Translations under genes and position numbers: made by a program | NCBI GenBank assembly: GCA_015056945.1 | Contig: SVFH01000003.1 | Span: forward strand, 62,001 to 126,000 | From: Lachnospiraceae bacterium | GTDB lineage: Bacteria; Bacillota; Clostridia; Lachnospirales; Lachnospiraceae | Reading direction: 5' to 3' | Length of the DNA stretch: 64,000 bases | The notes under the pieces: model-generated | Database searches by the model: none | Told to the model about the DNA's origin: nothing | Seen by the model: only the letters and a program-made list of their open reading frames with translations | Shown: positions 26,626 through 36,975 of the stretch, piece by piece | Position numbering within the stretch: the stretch's first letter is position 1 | Layout: every line of letters starts with the position of its first letter

Positions 26626-29600
26626 GTGGAGAAAAAAATGGAATTATTGCATGGACCGCTAAGGGAATCAGCGGAGTATGAAGAGATGCAAAAAACCCTG
26701 AATGCACAAGGAGGAAGCATTGCGGTATTCGGCTGTGCCGAGAGCCAGAAACTTCACCTTATCAGTGCGTTGGGGAAGGATTATGATGTGCGTCTGATTG
26801 TGACGCATGGCGCGATGCGTGCACAGGAAATTGCGACCGACTATGCGCTGTATGATAAAAACGTCTTTTATTTTCCGAGTAAGGATTTGATTTTTTATCA
26901 GGCAGATTTGTGCGGCAATCAGGTTACCACCCGTCGCATGAAGGTAATCAGGGAAATTTTAGAGGGTAAAAGAATTACAATTGTAATGACTGCTGACGCT
27001 TTGCTTGCGCCCATGCTTCCTTTGGAAGTATATCAAAATCATATTCTGCATCTGCAAAAAGGAGCGGTTGCGGAAGAAGGTGCTCTTCGCATTCGCCTGA
27101 CAACACTAGGCTATGAGTGTGTTCACAAGGTGGAAGAACCGGGGCAGTTCAGTGTACGTGGCGGCATTATTGATGTGTTTGATTTGACGCAGGAGAATCC
27201 GATTCGAATTGAACTCTGGGGTGATGAAGTGGATTCTATCCGAAGCTTTGATGTGCAAAGCCAGCGTTCCATAGAGAAACTTCGCAGCATCAGTATTTAT
27301 CCGGCAACGGAGCTTTTACTGGATTCGGGGCGTCTTTCGGAAGGTCTTAAGCAGATGGAAGCGGATACGAAGAAAAATTGCGATGCGCTTCGTAAACGTT
27401 TCGAAACGGAAGCCGCACACCGCTTGCAGCGTACGTTTGATGAGTTAAAAGAGGAAATGGAGGAGTTTGGCATCCGGCCGAATCTCGACAGCTATTTCAG
27501 ATATTTTTATCCGGACGCACCGGATTTCACGGCTCTTTTTGCCGGTAGAGAGATGGCCGTTTTTGTTGACGAGCCCGGTAAAACGGATATGCATATGAAT
27601 GCGGTGGAAAAAGAATTCCGCGAGAGTATGATGCACCGTAGCGAAAAAGGATATGTGTTGCCCGGGCAGATGGGATTACTCGTTCGTGCAGAGGAAGTAT
27701 ATGCAAAGCTTTCTGCTTTCCCGTGTGCGTACCTCTCTATTCTTGATCACGGTAAGCTTGAGGTCTCCACGCAGCAGACCTTTCATTTGAATGTGCATTC
27801 CGTATCGCCCTATAACGGTAGTGTGACTGAGTTAATGCGCGATCTAAAGCGCTTTAAGAAAGAGGGATATCGAGTGCTTGTAGTGTCCGGTTCCAGAACA
27901 CGTGCAAAGCGTCTGGCGGAGGATATTACACAGGAAGGTGTACATGCAGTTTATACGGAGAATGCCGAAAGAGAGTTTCAACCCGGTGAGGTCCTGACCT
28001 TCTACGGGGCACTCAGACAGGGCTTTGAATATCCCCTGCTTCGCCTTGTTGTGCTTTCCGATACGGATATTTTCGGCGCACAGCGTAAAAAGAAGAAAAA
28101 GACCAAAACATATGTGGGACAAAAAATAGAAAGTTTCGGTGAGTTGAATGTCGGCGACTATGTCGTTCATGAAAATTACGGACTCGGTATTTACCGCGGA
28201 ATTGATAAAATAACCACCGACGGTGTTACCAAGGACTATATGAAGATTGAGTATCGCGATAATTCCAATCTCTATGTTCTGGCGACGGCCTTTGACATGG
28301 TACAGAAATATGCTTCCGCGGACGCGAAAAAGCCTAAGTTAAATAAGCTTGGAAGCAAGGAGTGGAGCAATACCAAGGCGAAAGTCCGTGCGGCGGTGGA
28401 TACCGTAGCGAAGGATTTGGTAGAACTTTATGCGAAACGGCGTGAAAACATCGGGTTCCGGTATTCCAAGGATACTATCTGGCAGAAAGAATTCGAGGAA
28501 CTTTTCCCGTTTGAGGAAACACAGGACCAGCTGGCTGCCATTGAGGCTACAAAGGCAGATATGGAAAGTTCCAAGGTAATGGAACGTCTGATTTGCGGTG
28601 ACGTCGGATACGGTAAAACAGAGATTGCCATCCGTGCAGCTTTTAAGGCTGTGATGGACAGTAAGCAGGTTGCGTATCTGGCGCCGACAACGGTACTGGC
28701 ACAACAGCACTATAATACATTTACGGAGCGAATGAAGGATTATCCGATTAAGATTGAACTCCTTTCCAGATACCGGACACCGACACAGATTAAGAAGACG
28801 GTCGAGCGTATCCGCAAAGGCCTTGTGGATATTGTAATCGGTACGCACCGCGTACTTTCTGATGATGTAAATTTCAAGGATTTGGGACTTTTAATCATCG
28901 ATGAGGAACAGCGCTTCGGCGTTGCCCACAAAGAAAAAATGAAAAAGCTCCGCGAAAGCGTGGATGTACTTACCCTGACCGCGACTCCGATTCCGAGGAC
29001 CCTGCATATGAGCCTTGTCGGAATCCGTGACATGAGTCTTTTAACCGAAGCGCCACAGGATAGACTGCCGATTCAGACGTTTGTCATGGAGCAGGATGAT
29101 GAGATGATCCGCGAGGCAATTGTGAGAGAATTAACGCGCGGCGGACAGGTCTTTTATGTGCATAACCGCATCAATGATATTTCGGATGTGGCATTCAAGG
29201 TGGAACAGCTTGTGCCGGAGGCAAATGTAGCTTACGCGCACGGACAGATGAAAGAAAGTGATCTTGAAAATATCATGTACGAATTTGTCAGTGGCGAGAC
29301 GGATGTTTTGGTATCCACCACCATCATCGAAACCGGTCTTGATATCTCGAATGTGAATACAATTATCATAGACGGTTCGGAGCGCCTCGGTCTTTCTCAG
29401 CTCTATCAGCTGCGCGGGCGTGTGGGCCGCTCTAACAAAATGGCATATGCATTTCTTATGTACAGCCGCAACAAGATGCTAAAAGAAGAGGCAGAAAAGC
29501 GTCTTCAGGCAATCCGTGAATTCACGGAGCTTGGAAGCGGATTTAAAATCAGCATGCGCGATTTGGAAATCCGTGGCGCCGGCAATATTTTAGGAATGCG

Positions 29601-30162
29601 CCAGCACGGACACATGGAGGCTGTCGGTTATGAGTTATATTGCAAAATGCTAAATGAGGCGGTTGCGCTTCTGAAAGGTGAAACCATCCGCGCTGATTTC
29701 GAAACGGTTGCTGAGCTTGACGTGGATGCGTTTATCCCGGCAGAATACATTGTGAATGAAGAGCAAAAGCTTGAAATTTATCACCGAATTGCCGCTATCG
29801 AGGGCAAAGCGGATTATGATGAAATGCAGGATGAACTGCTTGACCGTTTCGGAGCTATTCCGAAATCCGCGGCACACCTGCTTCGTATCGCACTTCTTCG
29901 CGCAACGGCACATCGTATGTATGTGACAGAGATTAAAGGAAAAGCCGGAGAAATTAAGATTTCCATGAAATCCGACGCACCGGTCAAAATAGAGAATATG
30001 GAAAACTTCCTGAAAGGGTACGGCGCAAGTCTTAAGTTTGTGACTGCCGGAAATCCGGGATTCGTTCTCACCTATCCGAAGCATGGTCTTGTGGAAAAGG
30101 ATGAAATTCTGATTCTGGAAAAAACAGAGCAGTTGTTACTGGATATGGAAGTGTTGTTGTAG
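26626..30162 (+). CDS. mfd: Transcription-repair coupling factor
   Basis: 1178 aa; CarD-like GDYVVHENYGLGIYRGI, helicase motifs LICGDVGYGKTEIAIRAAF, IIDEEQRFGVAHKEKMK, LTATPIPRTLHMSL, LYQLRGRVGRSNK. Alternative ATG start at 26638. Confidence 0.97.
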   Translation: MEKKMELLHGPLRESAEYEEMQKTLNAQGGSIAVFGCAESQKLHLISALGKDYDVRLIVTHGAMRAQEIATDYALYDKNVFYFPSKDLIFYQADLCGNQVTTRRMKVIREILEGKRITIVMTADALLAPMLPLEVYQNHILHLQKGAVAEEGALRIRLTTLGYECVHKVEEPGQFSVRGGIIDVFDLTQENPIRIELWGDEVDSIRSFDVQSQRSIEKLRSISIYPATELLLDSGRLSEGLKQMEADTKKNCDALRKRFETEAAHRLQRTFDELKEEMEEFGIRPNLDSYFRYFYPDAPDFTALFAGREMAVFVDEPGKTDMHMNAVEKEFRESMMHRSEKGYVLPGQMGLLVRAEEVYAKLSAFPCAYLSILDHGKLEVSTQQTFHLNVHSVSPYNGSVTELMRDLKRFKKEGYRVLVVSGSRTRAKRLAEDITQEGVHAVYTENAEREFQPGEVLTFYGALRQGFEYPLLRLVVLSDTDIFGAQRKKKKKTKTYVGQKIESFGELNVGDYVVHENYGLGIYRGIDKITTDGVTKDYMKIEYRDNSNLYVLATAFDMVQKYASADAKKPKLNKLGSKEWSNTKAKVRAAVDTVAKDLVELYAKRRENIGFRYSKDTIWQKEFEELFPFEETQDQLAAIEATKADMESSKVMERLICGDVGYGKTEIAIRAAFKAVMDSKQVAYLAPTTVLAQQHYNTFTERMKDYPIKIELLSRYRTPTQIKKTVERIRKGLVDIVIGTHRVLSDDVNFKDLGLLIIDEEQRFGVAHKEKMKKLRESVDVLTLTATPIPRTLHMSLVGIRDMSLLTEAPQDRLPIQTFVMEQDDEMIREAIVRELTRGGQVFYVHNRINDISDVAFKVEQLVPEANVAYAHGQMKESDLENIMYEFVSGETDVLVSTTIIETGLDISNVNTIIIDGSERLGLSQLYQLRGRVGRSNKMAYAFLMYSRNKMLKEEAEKRLQAIREFTELGSGFKISMRDLEIRGAGNILGMRQHGHMEAVGYELYCKMLNEAVALLKGETIRADFETVAELDVDAFIPAEYIVNEEQKLEIYHRIAAIEGKADYDEMQDELLDRFGAIPKSAAHLLRIALLRATAHRMYVTEIKGKAGEIKISMKSDAPVKIENMENFLKGYGASLKFVTAGNPGFVLTYPKHGLVEKDEILILEKTEQLLLDMEVLL

Positions 30163-30185
30163 GAAATATTGAGAGATAGGGAAAG

Positions 30186-30215
30186 CGGGTGCGCAAATTG
30201 ATTGCGTACCCGTTT
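30186..30215 (+). terminator. Terminator-like hairpin after mfd
   Basis: CGGGTGCGCAA / TTGCGTACCCG imperfect inverted repeat followed by TTTGGTGTT. Confidence 0.4.
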
Positions 30216-30265
30216 GGTGTTAAACGGACAATTAATAAGATTGCAAGTGTGATGGCGAAAGAAAA

Positions 30266-30294
30266 TTGACAAGAAAATTGGTATTATGTATGAT
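30266..30294 (+). promoter_or_regulatory. Sigma-70-type promoter
   Basis: TTGACA (30266-30271), 17-nt spacer, TATGAT (30289-30294). Confidence 0.65.
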
Positions 30295-30332
30295 GTTTGC
30301 ACAACTATGTTTTTAATTGAGTTGAAAGAAAA

Positions 30333-30581
30333 TTGTGTGAAGGTAAATTGCTTGATGATGCCGTGCTTAAGGCAGAGATAAAAGAGGCTTTCAATGAACC
30401 GGAAGAAGTCTTAATTTATGAAGAAGGAGCAGAAGATAAATATTTTGTAACATGTAGAAAAGAATGGTATGATTTAAGTAAAAACATATGGATACCGTTT
30501 GTATATGATGCTAAAACAAATACAATAACTGAAATGAATGTTATGACAGATGATTATCTTCAGTACTTAGATTTGTTATAA
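30333..30581 (+). CDS. Small hypothetical protein, possibly a degenerate gene
   Basis: 82-aa ORF with TTG start and no convincing RBS; its C-terminal part recurs, degenerate, before the second lipoprotein copy. Confidence 0.35.
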   Translation: MCEGKLLDDAVLKAEIKEAFNEPEEVLIYEEGAEDKYFVTCRKEWYDLSKNIWIPFVYDAKTNTITEMNVMTDDYLQYLDLL

Positions 30582-30592
30582 TGGAGATGAAG

Positions 30593-31324
30593 AAGATGAA
30601 AAGAAAAAATACAGTAATCGGAATTGTGATGTTAATTATGTTGCTTTTTACTGCATGTGGTGAAGAAAAGCCGCTTGCAGAGCGTGTAATTGAGAACCTT
30701 GAGGACTGCATGGGTGCGCGGGAGATGACGGAGGAAGAATATGCAGGAATGAAGAAAAAAACAAGAATCAATCCTGTATATTATTTTCAATCATTAAGAA
30801 CGGATAATACATACCTGATTTGTAAAGAAAGTGATTTGCCGGAAGTAAATATAGGCTTGAGCTTTATGGCAGATGAGGAGCTTGAAGTTACGAATGCAAT
30901 CATGTATAGATATGATAATTGGGTGGAGAATGATATTACGTATATGGAAGTCGCGATGTATGAGTTTGTAAGTAATGAACAGGCAGAAATATATATGGAG
31001 TATTTAGAAGACGTAGGTGAGGCATATTATTTGACTGTAAAAGAAAATAAAATAGCACAAGGTATTTATCCTGATGATAGAAAGTTGGGAATAGAAGAAG
31101 GAGAGAATTATATATATCAAGTAGTTTCCTCGGAAATGAATGGAAAGAGTAATGATTCGATTTATTTTTATAAAGCAGATAGGCAAGTAATGGAAGTACA
31201 TTATAATGGCTATGAAGATAATGAACTTTATCCCAAGTTAAAAAAATTTCTCAAAAAAATGAAATTCGAAGGCCTAAACGATATCAAACTCGAATACGCA
31301 GAACCGCAAAGTGGGGATGCGTAA
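30593..31324 (+). CDS. Lipoprotein, tandem copy 1
   Basis: Signal/lipobox MKRKNTVIGIVMLIMLLFTACGEEK; track start 30581; near-identical N-terminal half to copy 2. Confidence 0.8.
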   Translation, partial: KMKRKNTVIGIVMLIMLLFTACGEEKPLAERVIENLEDCMGAREMTEEEYAGMKKKTRINPVYYFQSLRTDNTYLICKESDLPEVNIGLSFMADEELEVTNAIMYRYDNWVENDITYMEVAMYEFVSNEQAEIYMEYLEDVGEAYYLTVKENKIAQGIYPDDRKLGIEEGENYIYQVVSSEMNGKSNDSIYFYKADRQVMEVHYNGYEDNELYPKLKKFLKKMKFEGLNDIKLEYAEPQSGDA

Positions 31325-31580
31325 GATTACGTGGGAGTGTCGCAAAATAAGTGATTTTGAAGTGGAAATCATCTTATGGAGCGATGCTCCTTTTAGATTC
31401 ATAGAAAACTATGGAAGCCAAAAGAACTATTATTTGCGCCATATGGAAGAGCATGTTATGATTTAGGTAAAATATCCAGATACCGTTTGTATATGATGCT
31501 AAAACAAATACAATAACTGAAATGAATGTAATGACAGATGATTATCTTCAGTACTTAGATTTATTATAATGGAGATGAAG

Positions 31581-32312
31581 AAGATGAAAAGAAAAAATAC
31601 AGTAATCGGAATTGTGATGTTAATTATGTTGCTTTTTACTGCATGTGGTGAAGAAAAGCCGCTTGCAGAGCGAGTGATTGAGAATCTTGAGGATTGCATG
31701 GGTGCGCGGGAGATGACGGAAGAAGAATATGCGGAGATAAAGAGAAAAACGTTTATAGACCCGGATTATTATTTTCAATCATTAAGAACGGATAATACAT
31801 ATCTGATTTGTAAAGAAAGTGATTTGCCGGAAGTAAATATAGGCTTGAGCTTTATGGCAGATGAGGAACTTGAAGTTACGAATGCAATCATGTATAGATA
31901 TGATAATTGGGTGGAGAATGATATTACGTATATGGAAGTTGCGTTGTATGAGTTTGTAAGTAATGAACAGGCAGAAATATATATGGAGTATTTAGAAGAC
32001 GTAGGTGATGCATATTATGCTTTCCTAAAAGTAGATAAGACGGATCGACAATTTCTTCCTGATGACAGAATGTTGGGCAAAGTTGAAGATGAAAATTCGT
32101 ATTTATTGATGATTGATTTTGAAGAAGTTGAAAAGGGGGTTGAATCAATGTACGCCTATAGAGATGAAAATCAGATAATGGAGGTTAGGTTTAATGGTTA
32201 TGAATATAATGAAATCTATCCCCAGTACGAAAAATTCGCGAAAAAAATGAAATTCGAAGGTCTAAACGACATCAAACTCGAATACGCAGAACCGCAAAGT
32301 GGGGATGAGTAA
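31581..32312 (+). CDS. Lipoprotein, tandem copy 2
   Basis: Same leader and most of the body as copy 1 (track start 31569); central/C-terminal segment diverged. Confidence 0.8.
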   Translation, partial: KMKRKNTVIGIVMLIMLLFTACGEEKPLAERVIENLEDCMGAREMTEEEYAEIKRKTFIDPDYYFQSLRTDNTYLICKESDLPEVNIGLSFMADEELEVTNAIMYRYDNWVENDITYMEVALYEFVSNEQAEIYMEYLEDVGDAYYAFLKVDKTDRQFLPDDRMLGKVEDENSYLLMIDFEEVEKGVESMYAYRDENQIMEVRFNGYEYNEIYPQYEKFAKKMKFEGLNDIKLEYAEPQSGDE

Positions 32313-32502
32313 GATTACGTGGAGTGTCGCAAAATAAGTGATTTTGAAGTGGAAATCATCTTATGGAGCGATGCTCCTTTTTGATTCATAGAAAACTATG
32401 GAAGCCAATAGATGTATTATTTGCGACATGTGGCCTAAATGCATCCCCTGTCGTACTCTTAAGGTAATCATTTCCTGATTTGTGAAAATAGTTAAAAAAT
32501 GT

Positions 32503-32531
32503 TTGTCATCTTCCCTTGTCTGCGCTATAAT
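32503..32531 (+). promoter_or_regulatory. Sigma-70-type promoter upstream of lspA
   Basis: TTGTCA (32503-32508), 17-nt spacer, TATAAT (32526-32531). Confidence 0.7.
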
Positions 32532-32607
32532 GAAAGGTATGTTATAGGTGGAAAGTGTTTTTTGTTTATGGCATAATCAATGAAAATAGATATGGGACAG
32601 ATATGAA

Positions 32608-33195
32608 ATGAAGAAAATTTTTATGAGATATATTTTGCCTCTGCTGGCAATTTTTGCGCTGGCAGGTTTTGATCAGTTAGTGAAATTCTGGACGATAGAA
32701 AATATAGAGCTGCATGAACATATTGCCATTTGGGAAGGTGTGTTTGAGCTGACGCATATCAGAAATGAAGGCATGGCATGGGGCCTGCTTCAGAACCAGC
32801 AGATTCTGTTTATCGCGCTGACGCCGGTTGCGTTGTTTGTGTTTGCATACTTTTATTTCCGCGCTCCTTTTACCAAGCGATTTATACCAATCCGTATTGC
32901 AGAGCTTTTGCTTGCGGGAGGGGCAATCGGTAATCTGGTAGATCGTATTTTTCGAGGAGAAGTGCTTTTTAAAGGTAACGTGGTGGATATGTTCTATGTG
33001 AAGCTGATTAATTTCCCGGTATTTAACGTGGCAGATTCTTACATTACGATTGCGTGCGTTCTGCTGGTGGTGCTGGTACTGTTTTATTACAAGGATGATG
33101 AATTTAATCAGATGTTTGGTCTGCCTAAAAAAAGTGTGAAAGAGAAGTCTTTCACAGCGGAGAAAGAGGAGAAGGAAGATGCAGAAAATCATTGA
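32608..33195 (+). CDS. lspA: Signal peptidase II
   Basis: FDQLVKFW, HIRNEGMAWGLL, GGAIGNLVDRIFRGEV, FNVADSYI motifs with conserved Asp pair; four hydrophobic segments. Confidence 0.93.
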   Translation: MKKIFMRYILPLLAIFALAGFDQLVKFWTIENIELHEHIAIWEGVFELTHIRNEGMAWGLLQNQQILFIALTPVALFVFAYFYFRAPFTKRFIPIRIAELLLAGGAIGNLVDRIFRGEVLFKGNVVDMFYVKLINFPVFNVADSYITIACVLLVVLVLFYYKDDEFNQMFGLPKKSVKEKSFTAEKEEKEDAENH

Positions 33196-33982
33196 TGCGC
33201 ATGCGCACATTTTTCCTGACAAAATTGCAGTAAAAGCTTCGGATTCCATCGGTGCTTTTTACGGAATAGATATGGATTCGGATGCTTCCGGTGCATCATT
33301 AATTGAAAAAGAAAAAGAAATCGGTACAGAGAGAATTCTGGTTTGTTCTTCTGCTCTCAGTGCGCAGCAGGTGGAAAGTATCAATGATTTCATCCATGCG
33401 CAGTGTGAGAAACATCCTGAATTTGTGGGACTGGCTGCAATGCATAAGGATTATGATAATTTTGAAGAGGAACTTGACCGTGTGATTGCTATGGGTTTGC
33501 ACGGCGTGAAATTCCACAATGATATGCAGCGCTTTGATATTGATGACCCGAAGATGTTTCCGATTTACAAAGCGATGGCGGACCGTCATATGATTGTCCT
33601 GTTTCACATGGGCGATGACCGCTATGATTATTCTGCGCCGAAACGCATGAGCAGAATCGCGCAGGAATTTGAAGATTTAACGATTATCGGTGCACATTTT
33701 GGCGGATACCGGAGATGGGAAGAGTCATTCGGAATACCGAAACTTCCGAATGTTTATTATGATACATCAAGCTCATTGCCTTTTATGGGGGAAGACATGA
33801 GTATGCCGCTTCGTCTGATTGACAGATTTGGTCCGGAACGCTTTTTCTTTGGCTCGGATTTCCCGATGTGGAGCCCAAAGCAGGAGTTGGAACGTTTCAT
33901 GAAATTAGGACTCGATAATGAGACGAATGCGATGATTTTGTATGATAATTTTATAAGGGTTTTTGGTTTGGAAAGAGTATAG
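33179..33982 (+). CDS. Amidohydrolase-family metal-dependent hydrolase
   Basis: IIDAHAHIFPDK, GLHGVKFHNDMQRFDIDDPK, VLFHMGDD, IIGAHFGG, FFFGSDFPMWSP motifs. Confidence 0.88.
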   Translation: MQKIIDAHAHIFPDKIAVKASDSIGAFYGIDMDSDASGASLIEKEKEIGTERILVCSSALSAQQVESINDFIHAQCEKHPEFVGLAAMHKDYDNFEEELDRVIAMGLHGVKFHNDMQRFDIDDPKMFPIYKAMADRHMIVLFHMGDDRYDYSAPKRMSRIAQEFEDLTIIGAHFGGYRRWEESFGIPKLPNVYYDTSSSLPFMGEDMSMPLRLIDRFGPERFFFGSDFPMWSPKQELERFMKLGLDNETNAMILYDNFIRVFGLERV

Positions 33983-33999
33983 ACGATAGGGAGATAAGC

Positions 34000-36936
34000 A
34001 TGAGTAAAACACTTGTTGATTTACAGGAATTTGTGAAAGATATTGCGGAGCAGTATAAAGACCGTGCCGCGTACCGCTATCTGGTAGATGATATTGTTGT
34101 AAGTAAATCCTATAACGATTTGGCCGGAGATGTATTTTCGCTTGCGACCTGGTTTAAGATAAATGGTTTTTCGCGCAGACATATTGCGATTCTCGGCGGT
34201 ACAAGTTATGAGTGGGTAGTTACATTTCTTGCGGTTGCCTGCAGCAATAATATCGTGATTCCGCTTGATAAAATGCTTCCGAAGGAGGACATTTACAACC
34301 TTTTGAAAATGGGTGATGTGGAAGCAGTATTTTATTCTGATGAATTTGCGAATTATTTCGTGGATGAAAATCGTGTAAAATCACAGATTTGTTTCTCGGA
34401 CAGCAGATTCCAGGAGATGTTAAAGACGACCGTGGAGCCGCTTCCGGAGATTGATCCGAAGGCGATGGCAGAGCTTTTGTTCACGTCCGGTACAACGGGT
34501 GTGAGTAAGGGAGTTATGCTGACACAGGAAAATATCATGTGCAATATTAATGAGATTTACCGCCTTGATTTCACCAGCAATTTGAATACGGATAATCCGA
34601 TTGTTTTATCGGTACTTCCGATTCATCATACGTTTGAGCTGACCGTAGACAATTTAGGCGTATTGAATTGCGGCGCGACGATTTGTATCAATGATAAAAT
34701 GGAAAATATCCTTGCCAACATGCAGCGCTTTAAACCGCATGTTATTCTTGTTGTTCCCGCAATTGCAGAAGTCTTTTATAAGAAGTTAAAAGAGGCAATG
34801 TCCAAAGGAAAGGAAAAGCGCCTTGTTGCAATTGCCAAAACGGCGAGTAAGGCACTTGATGTGATGCACATCGATGCCAGACGTTCCCTTTACAAGAAGG
34901 TAATCGGAAGACTTGGCGGTAATATCACTAACATCGTTGTAGGCGGTGCTGCACTTCGTCCGGAAGTTGCAAACTTTTTTGCGGAATTCGGCATCTGTAT
35001 GATTCAGGGTTACGGTCTGACGGAATGTGCCCCGCTTGTTGCGGCAAACTGTCCTTCCGTGAACAGAATCGGTTCTGTCGGTAAGCCGGTTTCTTTCTTA
35101 GAGACCAAGTTAAAAGACGGCGAGATTATCGTAAAAGGTCCCGGTGTCATGCTGGGTTATTATAAGAATGAAGAAGCTACCAATGAGGCATTTGTGGACG
35201 GATGGTTCCACACAGGTGATTTGGGCCGCTTTGATAAGGACGGATTTTTATATATTACCGGCCGTTCCAAGAACTTAATTATTCTTGATAACGGTAAAAA
35301 TATTTATCCCGAAGAACTGGAAGCCAAGATTAAACCCATTGACGGTGTCAAAGAGGTTATGGTTTTTGCGGATGGAGGACGTCTTTCTGCGTTAGTTGTA
35401 CCTACGCTTGCGGCAGACAGGGAACTGCGTAAGACAATCGAAAAAGGTATCCAGCAAATGAATGAAACGCTTCCGACGTATCAGAAGATTGTAAATATTA
35501 TGTATTCCAATCTGGAACTTCCGAAAACAACAACGTTAAAGATTAAGCGTAAGGAAGTAATGAAGCGTATTGAAGAACAGAAACGCAAAAAATCCGTGAA
35601 GTACGTTGCACCGCAGACGCCTGAGCAGAAGCGTATTATTGATGCTTTCGAAGACGTACTCGGTAAGAAAAACATCAGTATCATGGATGATTTCTTCGAG
35701 CAGGGCGGAGACAGTCTTTCAGCATTCGAAGCGGCTGCTTTGATCGGAATTCAGGCACAGGATATTTATGAATATCCTACGGCTGAGAAGCTTGAGAGAA
35801 AACTGATTCTGAATAATCAGGAAACAGACCGTGCCGGTGATATTGACGTTAACAGTCTGATTCAGTGTAATCCGAATCTTGAATATAATGCGAAACCGAA
35901 ATATATCCTTTTAACCGGCGCAACCGGATTCCTCGGTGCGCACATTCTCTGGCAGTTACTTCGTAAAAAGATGAATGTTGTCTGCCTTGTGCGTAATGAA
36001 GAACGTCTTCGTTCTACTCTGAAGGGCTATTTCCCGGGCGAGTACGAATTCTTAAATTACAAGGTTGTAAAAGGTGATATAGAGAAAGAGCATTTCGGTC
36101 TGAATAAAGAGGAATACGAAATCCTTACCAATCGCGTGGATATGGTAATTCATACTGCGGCAAACGTGCAGCATGCAGGTCACTATTCCAAGTTTGAGCT
36201 GACTAACGTTATCGGTACACAGAATGTCATTGATTTCTGTAAAGATGCCAATGCGGTATTGCAGTATACCTCTACGGCAAGTGTCAGCGGTGCAGGTACG
36301 GTATCACAGACTAATCCGGATGCCATCTTTGATGAGAATTGCCTGGATATCGGACAGAACTATGTACAGAATGTATATATCCATTCCAAATATAAGGCAG
36401 AAGAACGTGTCTTGATTGCAAGAGAACAGGGCTTGAAGGCGAATATTTTCCGTATCGGTAACCTTACCTGGAGAATGTCCGACGGTATGTTCCAGAAGAA
36501 TGCCCAGGATAACGGTTTTATCGGACGTTGCAAGGGCTTACTTAAGGTCAAAATGTACAGCAGTGAAATGAACGAATATCCGATTGATTTTACTGCCGTG
36601 GATGAGTGCGCGACGGCATTTGTATTGCTTGCGCTTCACAACAGGGTAAATAATATTTATCACTTATACAATCCGAACGTGTACTCTCTTGAGAATCTGA
36701 CAAAGAAACTTTTGGTACACTGTAAGCGCGTGCCTCGTAAGGTACTCGAAGGCCGTTTGCGTGAGGATATTCAGGATAAGGAAGTTGCGATTTTATCTTT
36801 CTACAGTTCGATTGCAACAGCCTCAAAGAATATTACAATCCGCAATGAGTTTACAATCCAGGAGCTTGAAAAACTCGGATTTAAGTGGTCCAAAATTGAT
36901 TTGCGTTATCTGAAGTATTTAAAGAAGTTGATTTAG
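34000..36936 (+). CDS. Adenylation - phosphopantetheine carrier - thioester reductase (A-T-R) protein, carboxylic-acid-reductase-like
   Basis: AMP-binding LLFTSGTTGVSKGVMLTQENI and GYGLTECAPLVA; GWFHTGDLGRFDKDGFLYITGRSKNLIILDNGKNIYPEELE; carrier DDFFEQGGDSLSAFEAA (Ser); reductase ILLTGATGFLGAHILWQLL and YIHSKYKAEERVL. Confidence 0.88.
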   Translation: MSKTLVDLQEFVKDIAEQYKDRAAYRYLVDDIVVSKSYNDLAGDVFSLATWFKINGFSRRHIAILGGTSYEWVVTFLAVACSNNIVIPLDKMLPKEDIYNLLKMGDVEAVFYSDEFANYFVDENRVKSQICFSDSRFQEMLKTTVEPLPEIDPKAMAELLFTSGTTGVSKGVMLTQENIMCNINEIYRLDFTSNLNTDNPIVLSVLPIHHTFELTVDNLGVLNCGATICINDKMENILANMQRFKPHVILVVPAIAEVFYKKLKEAMSKGKEKRLVAIAKTASKALDVMHIDARRSLYKKVIGRLGGNITNIVVGGAALRPEVANFFAEFGICMIQGYGLTECAPLVAANCPSVNRIGSVGKPVSFLETKLKDGEIIVKGPGVMLGYYKNEEATNEAFVDGWFHTGDLGRFDKDGFLYITGRSKNLIILDNGKNIYPEELEAKIKPIDGVKEVMVFADGGRLSALVVPTLAADRELRKTIEKGIQQMNETLPTYQKIVNIMYSNLELPKTTTLKIKRKEVMKRIEEQKRKKSVKYVAPQTPEQKRIIDAFEDVLGKKNISIMDDFFEQGGDSLSAFEAAALIGIQAQDIYEYPTAEKLERKLILNNQETDRAGDIDVNSLIQCNPNLEYNAKPKYILLTGATGFLGAHILWQLLRKKMNVVCLVRNEERLRSTLKGYFPGEYEFLNYKVVKGDIEKEHFGLNKEEYEILTNRVDMVIHTAANVQHAGHYSKFELTNVIGTQNVIDFCKDANAVLQYTSTASVSGAGTVSQTNPDAIFDENCLDIGQNYVQNVYIHSKYKAEERVLIAREQGLKANIFRIGNLTWRMSDGMFQKNAQDNGFIGRCKGLLKVKMYSSEMNEYPIDFTAVDECATAFVLLALHNRVNNIYHLYNPNVYSLENLTKKLLVHCKRVPRKVLEGRLREDIQDKEVAILSFYSSIATASKNITIRNEFTIQELEKLGFKWSKIDLRYLKYLKKLI

Positions 36937-36975
36937 AATCCCGTTCCCGGCAGGGGCGGATGAGAGGTTTGTAAC

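Larger units (their letters stand above)
30460..32430 (+). repeat. Two-copy ~990-bp tandem duplication covering the lipoprotein gene and flanks
   Basis: Shared blocks: gataccgtttgtatatgatgctaaaacaaatacaataactgaaatgaatg (30490s and 31480s) and gtgtcgcaaaataagtgattttgaagtggaaatcatcttatggagcgatgctcctttt (31338 and 32325 regions). Confidence 0.85.

Noticed and set aside
30460-32430. Mobile element explanation for the direct repeat
   Set aside because: No transposase or terminal inverted repeats seen; simple tandem duplication fits better.
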